Positions 22,682 through 35,052 of a DNA stretch of 64,000 bases are shown piece after piece. The stretch is from assembly GCA_949128115.1 (NCBI GenBank), contig OX421968.1, forward strand, positions 2,108,001 through 2,172,000, read 5' to 3'. Positions within the stretch are counted from its first letter, which is position 1. The number at the start of each line of letters is the position of its first letter. Below the pieces are notes generated by a model, which was not told the DNA's origin, searched no databases, and worked only from the letters and a program-made list of their open reading frames with translations. This stretch comes from Anaspis maculata (lineage: Eukaryota > Arthropoda > Insecta > Coleoptera > Scraptiidae). The position numbers were made by a program, and so were the translations under genes.

Positions 22682-23398
22682 CCGTGTAGAAATTAAAGAA
22701 GTTGTACTCCTCCTCGGGGAATAAATGAAGCTAGAGCCTTGAAACTTTTTCTGATGGATAGCTGATCTCTCCAAGGGTGGCCAATGAGCTTTTTTTTCAT
22801 CCATACATAGTAACCATTGAAGCTCGTTCATGCTTTGAAGGGATTGTACTGCCACAGACTGCTTAGTCAGGACATTACTAAAAAGTGACTTATTATTAAG
22901 TATAATTTACAGACTACAGAGTGAACTTGTCTATCCCAAAAAACCAATGAAATCAACATGTTTCGGCCCACACCGTTACAGAAAAATAGACAACTATCAA
23001 AAATGGACGCGGTAATGCATATATGCTCTCTTACTCGACACTGTTGAAAATAAATACACCAAGAAAAATCTTCGTTCAACAATTATAAGTTTCCAGACTT
23101 GAACAATTTTTAGTCCGTCTGTCCGTCCGTCCGTCTTGTAGTTAAACTCCTCCTAAACGAAAAGTCGTAGCGGTTTGTTTTTGCACATTAATGCTAATTG
23201 TCTGCGGATGAGAATAGGCACAAAAATTTTTGGTTTGACCGTGCGATTGCGGGTCATGTTGTTTTCATTTATTATTGACTACTCGTGTTTTCATAAAGAT
23301 TGATAATTTCTTATGGTACTTTTGGGACAATCTGTTTACAGGTAGCAGTGAACATCAGTCTACTCATCTGCACTCCGAAAATGCGCTCATGAGACTCA
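22555..23398. mobile_element. GTCY element, divergent subfamily, with two GTCY blocks
   Basis: It starts CAGCGCATTTTCGTAAAAAA, then a long GTCT/GTCC microsatellite (about 22598-22686), then an ACTCCTCCTCGGGG word. A second GTCC/GTCT block (23112-23132) is followed by TTGTAGTTAAACTCCTCCTA. The block closes with GAAAATGCGCTCATGAGACT (from 23379). The terminal inversion and the order of end, GTCY and ACTCCTCC match the 1.8-, 4.1- and 14.9-kb copies, but no ~262-bp core monomer is present. Confidence 0.55.
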
Positions 23399-23401
23399 TA
23401 G

Positions 23402-23603
23402 GCCATCCACAATGATGTTAATGTTAACGTAATGTTATCCGGCAATGGTAATGCTAGCATCCAAAGCAATGAGTTTCAAATGGTGACGTTCACAATCATG
23501 TTAGTGGCAATGGTAAGCATTACCCATTGAAACTCGTTGCTTTGAAATGCTAACATTACCATTGCCGATAACATTACGTTAACATTAACATCATTGTGGA
23601 CGG
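23402..23603. mobile_element. 200-bp palindrome (ATGATGTTAATGTTAACGTA arms)
   Basis: TCCACAATGATGTTAATGTT is mirrored by AACATTAACATCATTGTGGA. The arms also carry GGCAATGGTAATGCTA. It abuts the end of the preceding GTCY element. Confidence 0.75.
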
Positions 23604-23760
23604 GCTATCACCCCCGTGAGGACTTTGCTACTTCTTACGTGGTCCAACCAACCTGGGACGGGGCTTTGTATTGTAAGTAAGTAGGTACCCATATTCTATA
23701 TTATTCACGTGAACTTTTTTAAATGGAAAAATGTGAAGGTTTTAGATAGGTATACATAAA

Positions 23761-24451
23761 TACAGGGTGCTTAAAAAATCGCAACTTTCCTCAACGGTAC
23801 GGTATATGGAATCTTCCGCAATGCCCACAAAAAATAATAAAAAGCTTCCTGTAGTTATTTTTGAAGTTATAAAGGATCATAAAGTTGTGGTCCCTCGAAC
23901 CCCTCTACTTATAGTTTTGTTATTTCAAAAGATTTTAGTAAACTGTTGGTGACAGAATTACGAGAACAAAATATCAGCCACTAGTTGTGTACTAGATTTT
24001 CATTTACTATACAGGGTGAGTCAAGAAGTGGAAAAGTTCAATTTCTCTTCAAAACTCTCAACAAAATTCCTAGCCAAAAAAACCGTGTGTTCACCTGCTT
24101 TATATCGGTTGAAGGACCAACCGAATGGTTTAAATGCATTTTTGAAGAAAACAAATTTTCGAAGTTTATGATTCACCTCACCCTGCATAGTACATTGAAA
24201 TTCCAGTATACACGTTCACTGCGATTATGATATTTCTTTTTTCATGATTCTGTCACAAACAGTTTTCTAGAATCTTTTAAAATGAGTCAAAGAACGAAAC
24301 TAAAAAGGCTTCACTATGACTTTTCTTAACTTCGAAAATAAAAATCGAGAATTTTGTCATATTTTTTGTGAGCTTCATAAACGATTCCTTGCACCATTTA
24401 ACGCTTGTACCGTACTGGTGAGGAAAGTCGCGAATTTTTAAGCACCCTGTA
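23761..24451. mobile_element. 691-bp mariner-type palindrome (TACAGGGTGCTTAAAAA ends)
   Basis: TACAGGGTGCTTAAAAAATC is mirrored by TTTTTAAGCACCCTGTA. An internal ATACAGGGTGAGTCAAGAAG at 24010 marks a subterminal repeat. It shares the segment TTCAAAAGATTTTAGTAAAC with the element at 28968-29373. Confidence 0.75.
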
Positions 24452-26772
24452 GATAGGTGCCAATAAGGTTTGTTTGTCACCAAAGAGATGCACGTAAACA
24501 TATTTGATTTGCACAGACCCAAATAATGATCTATGTATTTACTATCAAGATAATATCTATATTACCTGCAGCTTGATTTGCGCCATTACCGTGGTGATTT
24601 TTATATACCTGCTTATCTATTTAGGCCAGGCGTATCTTTAGCTCGAAATCGAGTCCTACGGCTTTGTGCCGCTCACATGTCTGCAATGGTAGCAAAACCC
24701 AAGATGCTGAGCAATGGAAAGAACTACTCTTGTGCCTCATCTAGTCATTGATGGTAACTCATTAGTCAGCATGTAGCGTTGATCATTATCTTATACAATA
24801 GAATAGAATGAATTTTATTTTCATAAAAAAGCTCTACCATTGTAAAACATAGAATAAATTAAAACACGCACCAGTTATCTAAGATCATTGTAGAGAGGCA
24901 ATTAAAAAAAATGTTGCTTAGCCGTTAGGTGACGGTATATACCCTGTCGTCTTAAAATATGCATGCGATCACTTAACAATAACATTAGGGACGCCTTCAT
25001 CAAAAGTGAAAACCATCCGTCAGTTCTAGCATTAGGTTCATCTGTAATTTTTTGAGAAGATCTATATATCAACGAACACAATCACAACAATTCTTTATTG
25101 CAAATTATGATAAAATACATTGGAAACCGTTAGGTAGGTATACAAATTCGGTCAAATTCCATATAGATACCTAAAATAGGAGAAAAGATGTAGAGGCATG
25201 TCGTAGAAAAATTCCCTTTGGAGTTGATTATCACCCGAAAGCCTTTTCAAATGCACGGCTTTCTGAGCAACAATCAAAATCAAAACGAATCGCTAAATTT
25301 ATATCGCCTATGCCATCATTGAAATCTTCTGGAAATGAATAAGCATACTCTTTGTCTTAAGAATAATGATTATGAAAGTCGAAACGGAAACTCTAGTTTA
25401 CCACAATTATACGTCTATTGATGACGTGCCAAAATCTTGAATAATTCACGTGCCAGAGTTTATACATTTATAATGACCAGACCGTTATCACCTGTCCTCC
25501 CATTGTGAAACGATTCGCGATGTTAAATTCAACATGTCAGCGATCAATTATAAATCAGATCTAATGCACCTGCCAGTCATACTGTTTCAGTGATACAACA
25601 CCCCGTCTCGTTTGAAAAAAAAACTTCATCAGGAATAAACTCTGAAATGCTTTGTATAATCACAATAGTTATTGATACGTAAACGTAACGTAGATACGAA
25701 GTTAACCTAACCTCAACGCGACTGTTGGTGGATCACTGTAGGTGTGCACGAGACTTTAGCACTGAATAATGGTATCACTATTGTTTTATTAGATGAAGGA
25801 AGAGTTATTAGGTGTTAACTGTTCGATGATCGTTCGAGAACTTGTCCGGTCATCGGTTCTCAACGCCAGAGGTAGAGGTGATAATTGCCCTTTCAGCGCT
25901 GGTCCTGGTATTGTGCGCCGAAAGGGCGGTAGTCTGGCTTTTGACTGGCCGCTTCCCCTAGTTAAAGTCCTGGAAGCTCCTCCTTCTGACACCTACACCA
26001 AAATGGAGACCGCTTTGGCTATCAAATTAAATATTAATTAGAGAATCACACCCGTATCAAAATATTTACCCTTCCGTTACCTCCGATCATTTTTAATTTG
26101 CCGCGCTCCTTCCCATCAAAGCGCCTGACAGCGCATTGCACCGACTATTCCTGGATATCTGCATTACATCAACTGCATTATTCAATTTGGCCGGCTCCTG
26201 GAAAACGAGCTATTTTCAGTTCAAAAATTCAATTCACTAAGCGAATAGGACACTGCATGAGAAATTAGATTTCAAGTTGGTATGATGGATGATGGATGAT
26301 TAGTTCTTCTACCCTAGAACCATGACTTGTAGGTCCTACCTAAAATAATAGTCGTATAGGTACCTTTACCTACCTATCTCAGATCTGCCGGAATTCTTTC
26401 AAGCATTTGTTGCTTGTTTTTCACTTCGTTTAGCATTCACATGTTTTGCCGAAGTATTTACCTACTGTTCAGGTACCTATATCTAGTCGTATCTATACTT
26501 TCGAGCTGACTCGTCAAACGCATACCTATCATCTACGCATACGCATCCACCAAAAAGTGTCTAGCAAAGAAGAGTGAAAAGTACCTTCGTTGAAGAAGGT
26601 TTAGAACTCGTTTCCTATTCCAGACCATGGATCATGGATTGGATTAATGGGTTTCACAATACCTGGTATGGAACCTCTGAAGTGAGGCCTAAGTATCGTA
26701 TTAGTACCTACGTATATATTGAAGCTATAAAACAAAGTGCACATAGTAGCTTCCAGTTACCTACATCTACTA
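24452..26772. other. 2.3 kb without a recognisable gene
   Basis: The region is mostly AT-rich. A short GC-richer stretch at 25793-26041 holds an 82-codon frame (MKEELLGVNCS...) and a 67-codon antisense frame; neither matches a family I know. The part 26320-26530 is rich in GTAGGT/ACCTAC words, which recur through the window (for example 32390-32520 and 48300-48410). Confidence 0.45.
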
Positions 26773-27123
26773 TATAGGTCGCGAGAACATAACGTCACTT
26801 TGGCACCCGCTATGGCAACGTTGCAAGTATGCCTGGCGTGGCAACAGCGCCATGCGCATTCTTTTCGACGTTGAATTGACATGAGACGCTCGCGCCAGCG
26901 CATGACAGGGTGCCAAGGTACCTCTGTAGAGATTCGTTTGTTTTAAACATTACTCAGACAAATCTTAAGTTTAGCACAGAATTATTTTTTTGGTAAAGCG
27001 GCAGTTGTTGAAAAGATTGTCTATATAATTTATTACAACTAAAGAAAACTGTATCAACAAGTACTTAGTGAAAATAACATTATACCCATCTTTAAGACGC
27101 CATTTTTGTTCCCGCGACCTATA
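26773..27123. mobile_element. 350-bp MITE (TATAGGTCGCG ends)
   Basis: TATAGGTCGCGAGAACA is mirrored by TGTTCCCGCGACCTATA, with TA edges. The terminal repeat is only about 17 bases and the interior (GGCAACGTTGCAAG and CCATGCGC words) is unique. Confidence 0.65.
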
Positions 27124-27502
27124 CAATTCACTTTCATGAATGTTGCAGTAGTGCCTAAAGCTTTGGTAGGTACTATACCTCTGTCAGTGTGATGTCAAAA
27201 TCATAGACATCTCGAGCGGCCTCAAAAATTGACATCTGTGTGGAAAATAATGCGTTTGGTAAGTCAAAACTAAATCAGCATCTACTAATCATCATTAAAC
27301 GTTCAACCTGTGATGTTGAATTCCATTTGAATAACCAAATTAATTTATTATCTGGTAAGATTTTTATCTGATTACTAGATATATGTATTATGAAGAAACA
27401 GTTACTAATATTCCTAATGATAACATAACAGTAAATTTTTCATCTAAATGCTTTGAAATTGATAAAGGGATCCATAGTGCTCAAAATAGAGTTGTATAAT
27501 AT
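27124..27502. other. Unassigned spacer
   Basis: The spacer is AT-rich with no gene or inverted repeat I can support. Confidence 0.4.
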
Positions 27503-28203
27503 AAAGTTGTAGTAAATCAGTCTTCTCCACTTGTTTTTTATATCGTTTACTCGAGTTTCGGCTAATTAAATATATAAAGCCATTTTCAAAACTAATGTGA
27601 CATAGCATAGAACTTTATGTCTAAGTAATGATGTAACAATGAAGAATAGACGTAACAGGTAAAACAACAAAAGAAAATGAAGGAGAGGATTATAAAATTG
27701 GGAGTAGAGCTGGTATAATGTAGATGTTGTCAAAATCGGTTTGTTCGTTGAGGAGGCTATCTGGGTCAAGATTGTATTGTTTTTTTTATTTGCAAAATTT
27801 CAGAAAATTCAATTAGGTGTCTGATGTCAAAGTTTTTTGGATTGGTTTAATTTAATTTTTTTTATATAATTTTTTTAATATTTTTTATAAATTAATTCAA
27901 TTTTCTGAAATTTTGCAAATAAAAAAACAATACAATCTTGACCCAGATAGCCTCCTCAACGAACAAACCGATTTTGACAACATCTACATTATACCAGCTC
28001 TACTCCCAATTTTATAATCCTCTCCTTCATTTTCTTTTGTTGTTTTACCTGTTACGTCTATTCTTCATTGTTACATCATTACTTAGGCATAAAGTTCTAT
28101 GCTATGTCACATTAGTTTTGAAAGTGGCTTTATATATTTAATTAGCCGAAACTCGAGTAAACGATATAAAAACAAGTGGAGATGACTGATTTACTACAAC
28201 TTT
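27503..28203. mobile_element. 701-bp palindrome with nearly identical arms
   Basis: AAAGTTGTAGTAAATCAGTC is mirrored at the right end. The two ~330-base arms differ at only a few positions over long stretches and meet near 27853. Both arms therefore show the same 67-codon frame in opposite directions, differing at one residue. The ends do not carry the TACAGGGTG motif, so the superfamily is unclear. It may be a foldback element or a recent inverted duplication. Confidence 0.8.
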
Positions 28204-28724
28204 AAATGCTTTGCAATCAACAAAAAAAAAACTAAATACCCACTACCTATCACTATGAATTTGGAATACGAGTAGCCTTTTCCTCAAAGAATGATTTACA
28301 AAGCAAGTTCTGCAAATTTGGCTTACCTAGAATAAAAAATATATCTAGAAAAAAAAAGCTACGTTTTGAGTAGAACAAGATGATTCATATCCATATCAAA
28401 GGTTCATTCGGTAATTTCTCCCTTGATATTTTTTCTAGTCCAAGAATTTAATTGTACGGAGAAGGAAAGTTTTTTTTCGACAAGTTTTACTGATTTATTT
28501 TGAAACCTTATTAGCCCTCTGTACATTCAGAGTGGCTCCGACTAAGAGGCCTCTAAATCGAAGTCTGTGATTATCTTCTAACTAATGGCATAGAGAAATT
28601 ATTTCATATCTCTATATGAAAAGATGGAAGGATAATAATTCGGAGAAAAACCGATCACAGCCGAAGATTCTAAGATTTTACGGCCGCCATCTTGTATGGC
28701 TTTTATTTGGCAAACAATTTTTTT

Positions 28725-28862
28725 AAATGGTGGACTCTACAGTCTACAGTATTCTGCAAGATAGGTCCGAGTGATTTTTTTCAATAATAGAATCGCAGCC
28801 GAAGATGTGAGGTCCACTTGGACCTGTCTTGGAGAATACTGCAGAGTCCATTTTAAACAAAA
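28725..28862. repeat. Short imperfect hairpin
   Basis: ATGGTGGACTCTACAGTCTA with TATTCTGCAAGATAGGTCC is loosely mirrored by GGACCTGTCTTGGAGAATAC and TGCAGAGTCCATT. Confidence 0.5.
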
Positions 28863-28967
28863 AGTCAACATTCTCGTGTCAACTAAAGGCCCTAGGATGG
28901 CGCGCGTAAACTTTGAAGGTCTTTCGTCTGTAACTGGTTTTTCTCGGATTTTCGCTTTTCACCTATT

Positions 28968-29373
28968 TATACAGATTGATTCAAAAGTGTCCAGCCACCT
29001 TGAATTAAGTTGCATAATATGGAGATGGAGATGTAGTAAAGTGCTGGAATATTGTTTAAAAAATTCTATCTCCTTCAATTTTGAAGTTATGAAGGGACAA
29101 AAGTTGGTCCTTCGATCGCTTCTATTTTCGTTGTTTCAAAAGATTTTAGTAAACTGTTTATGGAAGAATAATAAGTACAAAAAATCAACCTCTGAAGCTG
29201 TATTAAATTTCTGTTTTTGATATACAGGGTGAGTCATAAACTACAAAAATTTGTCCCTTTATAACTTCAAAATTAAAAGAGATAGACTTTTTTCAACTAT
29301 TTTCCAGCACTCTACTACATCTCCATAGTACGCAGCTTCAAGGTGGCTGGACACTTTTAAATCACCCTGTATA
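28968..29373. mobile_element. 406-bp mariner-type MITE (TATACAG...CACCCTGTATA)
   Basis: AAAAGTGTCCAGCCACCTTG near the left end is mirrored by CAAGGTGGCTGGACACTTTT at the right, followed by CACCCTGTATA. An internal ATACAGGGTGAGTCATAAAC at 29222 matches that of the 23761 element, so the two are one family. Confidence 0.75.
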
Positions 29374-30965
29374 TGGAGATATGTATATGAAATAATTTCC
29401 GCAAATTTTCCATGCAGCCTAATAAAAGTTTAAACCCGACTTGTAAATGGGTTCAGGCCTGTTTGTCGTTTCAAACTAATAAAAAATAATAGCAAAAGCA
29501 AATGCCAGTTGGAAGACCGGCTTCGATTTAGAGGCCTTCGGCTTTTGGGCGGATCATTCGGTCTGAACCACCCCGAGGTACAAAATTTTACTTCTGGAAT
29601 TTAACAAGCTTTGAAGACAGATTAGTAGAGTTTCCCGAGAAAGAAATTCTCACGTTTCCCTCGCACTTTTTTATGGCGATCGTCAGAGAAGCAATCAAAA
29701 ATCCTGCTGAACTCTTTCACTTTTCATTGTAGGTCAAATAAAAAGGGAGAAATGTCAAGTGGCATTTGGTATTTATCATGACCTTGCACATAATACCTAC
29801 TTGAATATATATAGTCGTTTTTAACTGAATGTTCCAAATTTTATAAGAGGCAAGTCAAGTATCATGTACGATTGCGGACACGGAATTGTGGCCAATAGTT
29901 CTGACACTTTGGGTTAAAAAAAAAGAATAAAGGCATGTTGAAACCCATTTTTGAATGTTCATACTTGGAAATAACTGACCATTGAACACCTTGGGCTTTT
30001 CGTTTTTGTATACGATTACTCGTTAAAATCGATTTTTTTCGTAACATCTATAAGTAGTTTATTCGTCATTATACAAGGTCCGGCATAAAGTGTGACCCCA
30101 TTTCTTTCCCAAATAACTTTTAGTGCACAAAACAAAAACAACTGTACTGCACATAAAAGTAGAAGGATGGGAGTTTTTTTTACATCAAGAAGAGAAGCAT
30201 TATCTTCAAAATGATACTGATGATTTTCTTCGATGCATTTCTATGCTCGCATTCACTGCACAGGTACTGGATTTGTTTATTTCTTGACGAATGGATTTCT
30301 CAGCTCTTGGATTGTGTCGAATAAACTCTACTGCCCAAGTGCAAGTAGCCCCACAAAAAAAAAGCCGAAGCCGTTTAATCCGGCAATAAAGCAGGCCAGA
30401 TTTCGTGAAATCAGCTTTCCGGGAAATCTTCTCTATAAGGACTTGATTCTAAATTGATTCTAGCCGTGTAGCGAGTTGATTCTTTTTGCTACAGACCAGC
30501 GAACCATTTTGGAAACCGTCAGTAGTCTTCAAGACTTGAGTCTATCCTATCTTAAAATGCATTGTTCGCTTATTAACCAGAAAGTTATAACCAAGAAAAA
30601 GGTTGAAAATATATGTCCAAAATAACGTTTGCTTTAGAAATATTGAGTTTCACACCTAGTAAATAAAAAAGAAACAAGACGATACAATTGCTATCTTGCT
30701 CCATAACATACAAATATCATCCCTGTATACCTATATCGTTAAAGCTTACCGATCAACACAATAGTTAATTGCGTTTTTTTTTTCTTGTTGATATACGTGA
30801 TATAGCTTTACTGCAATTTCAACTCCATGAACTATTGTAACAAATTATTTTAAAGAATCTGAAATATGAATTGTGATTTATCTATCGTAATTTCTTAGTA
30901 AGACAACGAATTTCCCAAGTCGGAACCGCCGTGGAACTGAAGCAGCAGCGGAAATAGGCAGACGT
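29374..30965. other. 1.6 kb without a recognisable gene
   Basis: A lone ATACAAGGTCCGGCATAAAG (30071) looks like one end of a degenerate mariner-type element without a partner. No coding frame looks real. Confidence 0.4.
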
Positions 30966-31309
30966 GAAGGTGGCCGGAATATTGGTCAGATAACACAGTT
31001 TTCCTTCAGTTCCAGAAAACTTATCTCTGGAAGAAAATTACCATTCATGTCTCTTTTAAGCTACAAGAATGGTCTTAAACTTAACAAGCTCCAACTTTAA
31101 ATTTTTGAAAAATAAATAATTTTCAAAACATTATTTTTCTCCCCAATTTTTTTTTCCCCAAAAACTCAAAATTTGAGCTCGTAAGTTGAAGACTATTCTT
31201 GTAGCTTCCAAAAGAGACCTAAATGGTAAGTTTCTTCCAGAGAATAAGGTTACTACGGAACTGAAGGATAACTGTGTCACGTGACCAATATTCCGTTCCG
31301 GCCACCTTG
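30966..31309. mobile_element. 344-bp inverted-repeat element
   Basis: AAGGTGGCCGGAATATTGGT is mirrored by ACCAATATTCCGTTCCGGCCACCTT-type sequence at the right. The arms also share TCTGGAAGAAA and AAAAGAGAC words. Confidence 0.65.
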
Positions 31310-31659
31310 ATTGAACGAACAATATAATTATCTGCACTAAGCACTAACAGAAAAACTCTGACATAGTTTGAAGGCCCATAAGGCATTATACCTGGGCACT
31401 CCGAATTGTCATGTTTCATGTTCAAAGCTTGAAAAAATGTATACCAGGGGACTGGTCCCCACCTAACTGGTATATTTTTCCAAGTTATTTCTGCGTATAC
31501 AGAGTATAGCTATATATCCTCGGATTCAGCTTTTAAAAATATGAAGTTTGCGATAATATTGAATTGCGAGAGGTGCCCCCTGAAAAAGTTACTCAATATC
31601 TACGCTACTGGCTCTCATGAAAATCGCAATGTCATTTTATTGCTATGTATTATATGATT

Positions 31660-31735
31660 TAATAATAATAATAATAATTAAGGACTTTACTCCCATCCGG
31701 CGAGGTTGAGTTGTTCTTCCACCTAACCGTTTGCA
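31660..31735 (-). mobile_element. Possible LINE 3' end with trinucleotide tail
   Basis: On the minus strand GGATGGGAGTAAAGTCCTTA runs into (ATT)n of about seven units. That layout matches 3' ends of several insect LINE families. The fragment is too short to classify. Confidence 0.3.
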
Positions 31736-33819
31736 TATGGCTAGGTACTCATTCCTGAAACACCTGTATACGAGTATATCCTTAGTAAACCTTAAAGCTC
31801 CTTTAAACTAGTGGCCCACTAGGTAAAATTTGTTGATAATATACCGACCGTCACTCTGGATTTTTATGTTTCATTCCAAAACCCAAAACATCCAAAACAT
31901 TCCAAAAAAATATACGGGGTGTATAAGACCAGTTAACCCGGTACATTCTTTTTTTAAAGTTTTGAACATGAAACATGAAAATTCGAAGCTACTCCCGGTA
32001 TTATCAACCAATGTAAATGTGCCTCTAGTTTTACGGACCTTCAGGATTTATCTGCGTACCACGAATTTTCACGTTTTATGTTCAAAGTTGAAAAAATATA
32101 CCAGGTTACTTCCATATATTATATGTATATTTTTTTTACGTTTTGAACACAAAACATGGAAACTCGGAATGAAACGTAAATCCTGAAGGTCCGTTGAACT
32201 AAAGGCGCATTTAGATCTGCTGATGATAATACTGGGGGTTATTTATGTATTGATAGGGATATAGACCAAGTGCTTGGTACGCCTTCTGGTATACCTGTAA
32301 ACGTGACACGTGAAACGTGAGGCCGGAGAGGTTATGTTGGGTTATGTGATGTGCAAGAAGCAAAGCATGCCAAGTGCCAAGAAGATGCTTGCCCTCTACC
32401 CACAGTCGTGTTGGTTGGTTAGGTATACCTAAGTTGATAATAATTTTTAAATGTCAATCATCCTTGAACAAGCATCAATATGTAAGTAACTACCTCTACT
32501 TGAATAATTATCTAATTACAATGTGTGTGTACATGAAAATTGAAACATGTGCACTGTATTGAATATCTAAACAATCAGGAGTGTTGTGTGGATAGGTATC
32601 TGCCCATTATCATAGGTGATAAATTATACAGGATTGGTTCGATTGGGAATTATCACGGACTTGCGAATAATAATTAGTAGGTACTTAATACCTACTCTGG
32701 TTACTTAAACTCCTACGCCACTGGCTGGATCCTTTCAAAATTTGGCAGGTCGGTAGATAGTGTCAACAAACTAGTATGTGCTGAGTTTAGATCAGTTTTG
32801 TCAAAAAAAAACCGTTCCTGAGTTACAAATGTTTGAAATCTGAAAAAAGTGAACTTTGAAGGGCTGTATCTTCATCATTAGACCGAACTTTGCAAAACGG
32901 TACTTATATAGGTTTTTGTCATATTTTGACGAGATATACCCACATTTAATTTTTTTGCCATCATCGCTGAAACACGAAACACCTGTATCTAGTATCTTAA
33001 AAGGGAAGCGTTTAGTTTGGGAGGTCCCCTTGGTCTCCGCGTGAACACCCTCCTGTACCTACCTTTCTTATTATTTCAATCTACTAATGAATATTCCATC
33101 AGCAACGCAGCAGTAATTATTTTAAGTTTTATTTTTGCATTCTAAGCAATTTTTAATAATGGCTCAAAACCATTTATGTGCGTGTTGTCCAAAACAAAAG
33201 AGCTATTGGTTGGATAATTACTAAGTGTTTAAGAAAGTAGGCATTAGTAAATGACTTAGATGACCTATAGACGGGTGCGTAATCTAAGGGAGTTTTGATC
33301 TAACTGTACTTGCTTTGCTGTCACTCTATTTGTTAGAAATCCAAATACCATACAATTAGCGAGAACGTTCCCCTTGATCGGTTTTATTCCACTTTTTAGA
33401 ATTTAGAATAAGGGTTGTGTCCATGATAATGTATAGGGTTCGATGGGGGAGATACGTACGTCAGCTTTCACAATTATTGGGATGTGTGCTTCAGGTACCT
33501 ATACTAAAATGTTCGAAACCTGCATTTGAAGTTCATCACCTTTTCGAATGTTTTCATAAAAAAGGACTCGTGGTGCTTTTCTATTTTTGTCCTGCAATAT
33601 TGCTAATTCAGTTTGAGATTTTTCAAAATATCTATATGTACATAAACAGTTTGTCAATTCCGTAAAACTCACTACCTGTAGGTACTTATGATTAGTTGGG
33701 TGCTCATTTAAATATTGCAGTATTTAAAAAAAGAATTCGAAATCTACGTGTCTATCAAAAAAGTTTCGAACGAACCTTGGGTAAATCGTGCTTAGTCCTT
33801 AGTCCTTGAAAGTCTTTGA

Positions 33820-34440
33820 GCGTAACACTTTTCAAAATCTGCGGACAGTCGGACTCCCTTCGCGGGTGATATCAACGGCCAAGCAGAACAGGTGCTCGCT
33901 GTCCGGAGTCCGGAAAGGAGGACTCCGGAGCCGCGGGTCCGGAAGAACTTCAACTCGCGTTGCCGGAATGGATCGTTCGACTATACTGTCGTCGCAAGTT
34001 TTTGGCAGAGCCACAACCCATTGCTGGTTTGATTGCGATCTTTGTTTGCAAGAATCGCCTTGTATCAAATGGGTTCAATGTCGCACCTGGGCACTCACCC
34101 CTCTCACGCATCCGTTCCGTAAAAAAACCGGCTCGAATAGGATATTTGGGGAGCTTTTGTCAATGGGGTAGAATAATGGAATCTGAGACGCGCCGACCTA
34201 CCCCTAACTCACCCTTTTCATACGCGATGATGCTGCAATCAGCATCAACCGTCACCCGGTGGTGGTGGTGATGGTGATGCAGAATCCGCGCCGTCTGTCT
34301 CTCAAAACCGGCACATCCCCATCGAAACGGCCTTCACCCATCCCCATCGGTCGCGTTTTATTCGCCTCACTTACCGAGGAGACTCCAAAAAAATGCTCCA
34401 CCACATCATCTCACAATGAGCCCTCTGGCCCTCTTCACTA
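33820..34440. other. GC-rich block with overlapping open frames, unidentified
   Basis: Several overlapping frames (33806-34171 and 33960-34271 on plus, 33832-34068 on minus) and CpG-rich words, plus a GGT run at 34258-34272, set this block apart from its AT-rich surroundings. One plus frame has a cysteine pair in DLCLQESPCIKWVQC, reminiscent of the zinc-finger openings of some LINE proteins, but I cannot confirm this. It may be a decayed retrotransposon 5' part. Confidence 0.25.
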
Positions 34441-34873
34441 TTTTTGTTTATACCTATAATACAATCAATATACGTACCTATGTCCATCAGCTGTTATGAA
34501 AAAGCTCTCATATTTTCTGTCATTGCTTTTCAATCAAATTTTTAAATAAATAACAGGGTAGTATCTTCATTGATTTAGATTGATCTGACCACCAAAATGT
34601 CCCAGCGTTAGTGTTTACCATTCCAAATTAATATTTAACATCATCTGTTGTTCATCTCTCATCGTAGTATCCTCCTTGCAACGTCGTTGATAATGCAAAA
34701 TGCAACGTCCTTGATAATGCAAAATGCAACGTAATGCAGTATGCAGTATTATTTTTGTACTTACTTTATTTGTTTCAATCCAACGCACTGTCCTCTAGAA
34801 GGTATAGAATAATGGGCTAGGAATATCCTTTCAATTCAATTTTTGGGTTGGAAAATTCTAGATGTTTCCTGAT

Positions 34874-35052
34874 TGTAATGCTGGAGCTATGCAGCAAAAA
34901 TTAAAACTAAACTCTAACTCCAACTAATAATCCAGCCATCTGATTGGTAAATTTTGACTTGCTGTTCCGAACCAACCAATCTGGTGCCAATATTCTTAGT
35001 TGGAGTTGGAGTTCAGTTTTAATTTTTGCTGCATAACTCCGGCATAACACTG
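34874..35052. mobile_element. 179-bp palindromic MITE
   Basis: ATGCAGCAAAAATTAAAACT is mirrored by AGTTTTAATTTTTGCTGCAT, with arms continuing through CTCTAACTCCAACTAA. Confidence 0.75.

Larger units (their letters stand above)
31310..34873. other. 3.5 kb mostly without assigned features
   Basis: AACATGAAACATGAAAATTC and its inverse recur near 31405, 31965, 32070 and 32137, suggesting an old inverted repeat. A possible LINE tail (31660-31735) and a GC-rich block (33820-34440) are listed separately. The rest shows no gene. Confidence 0.4.

Noticed and set aside
27566..28141. Two identical 67-codon frames in opposite orientation
   Set aside because: They are the two arms of one palindrome, so the apparent conservation comes from duplication and not from selection.
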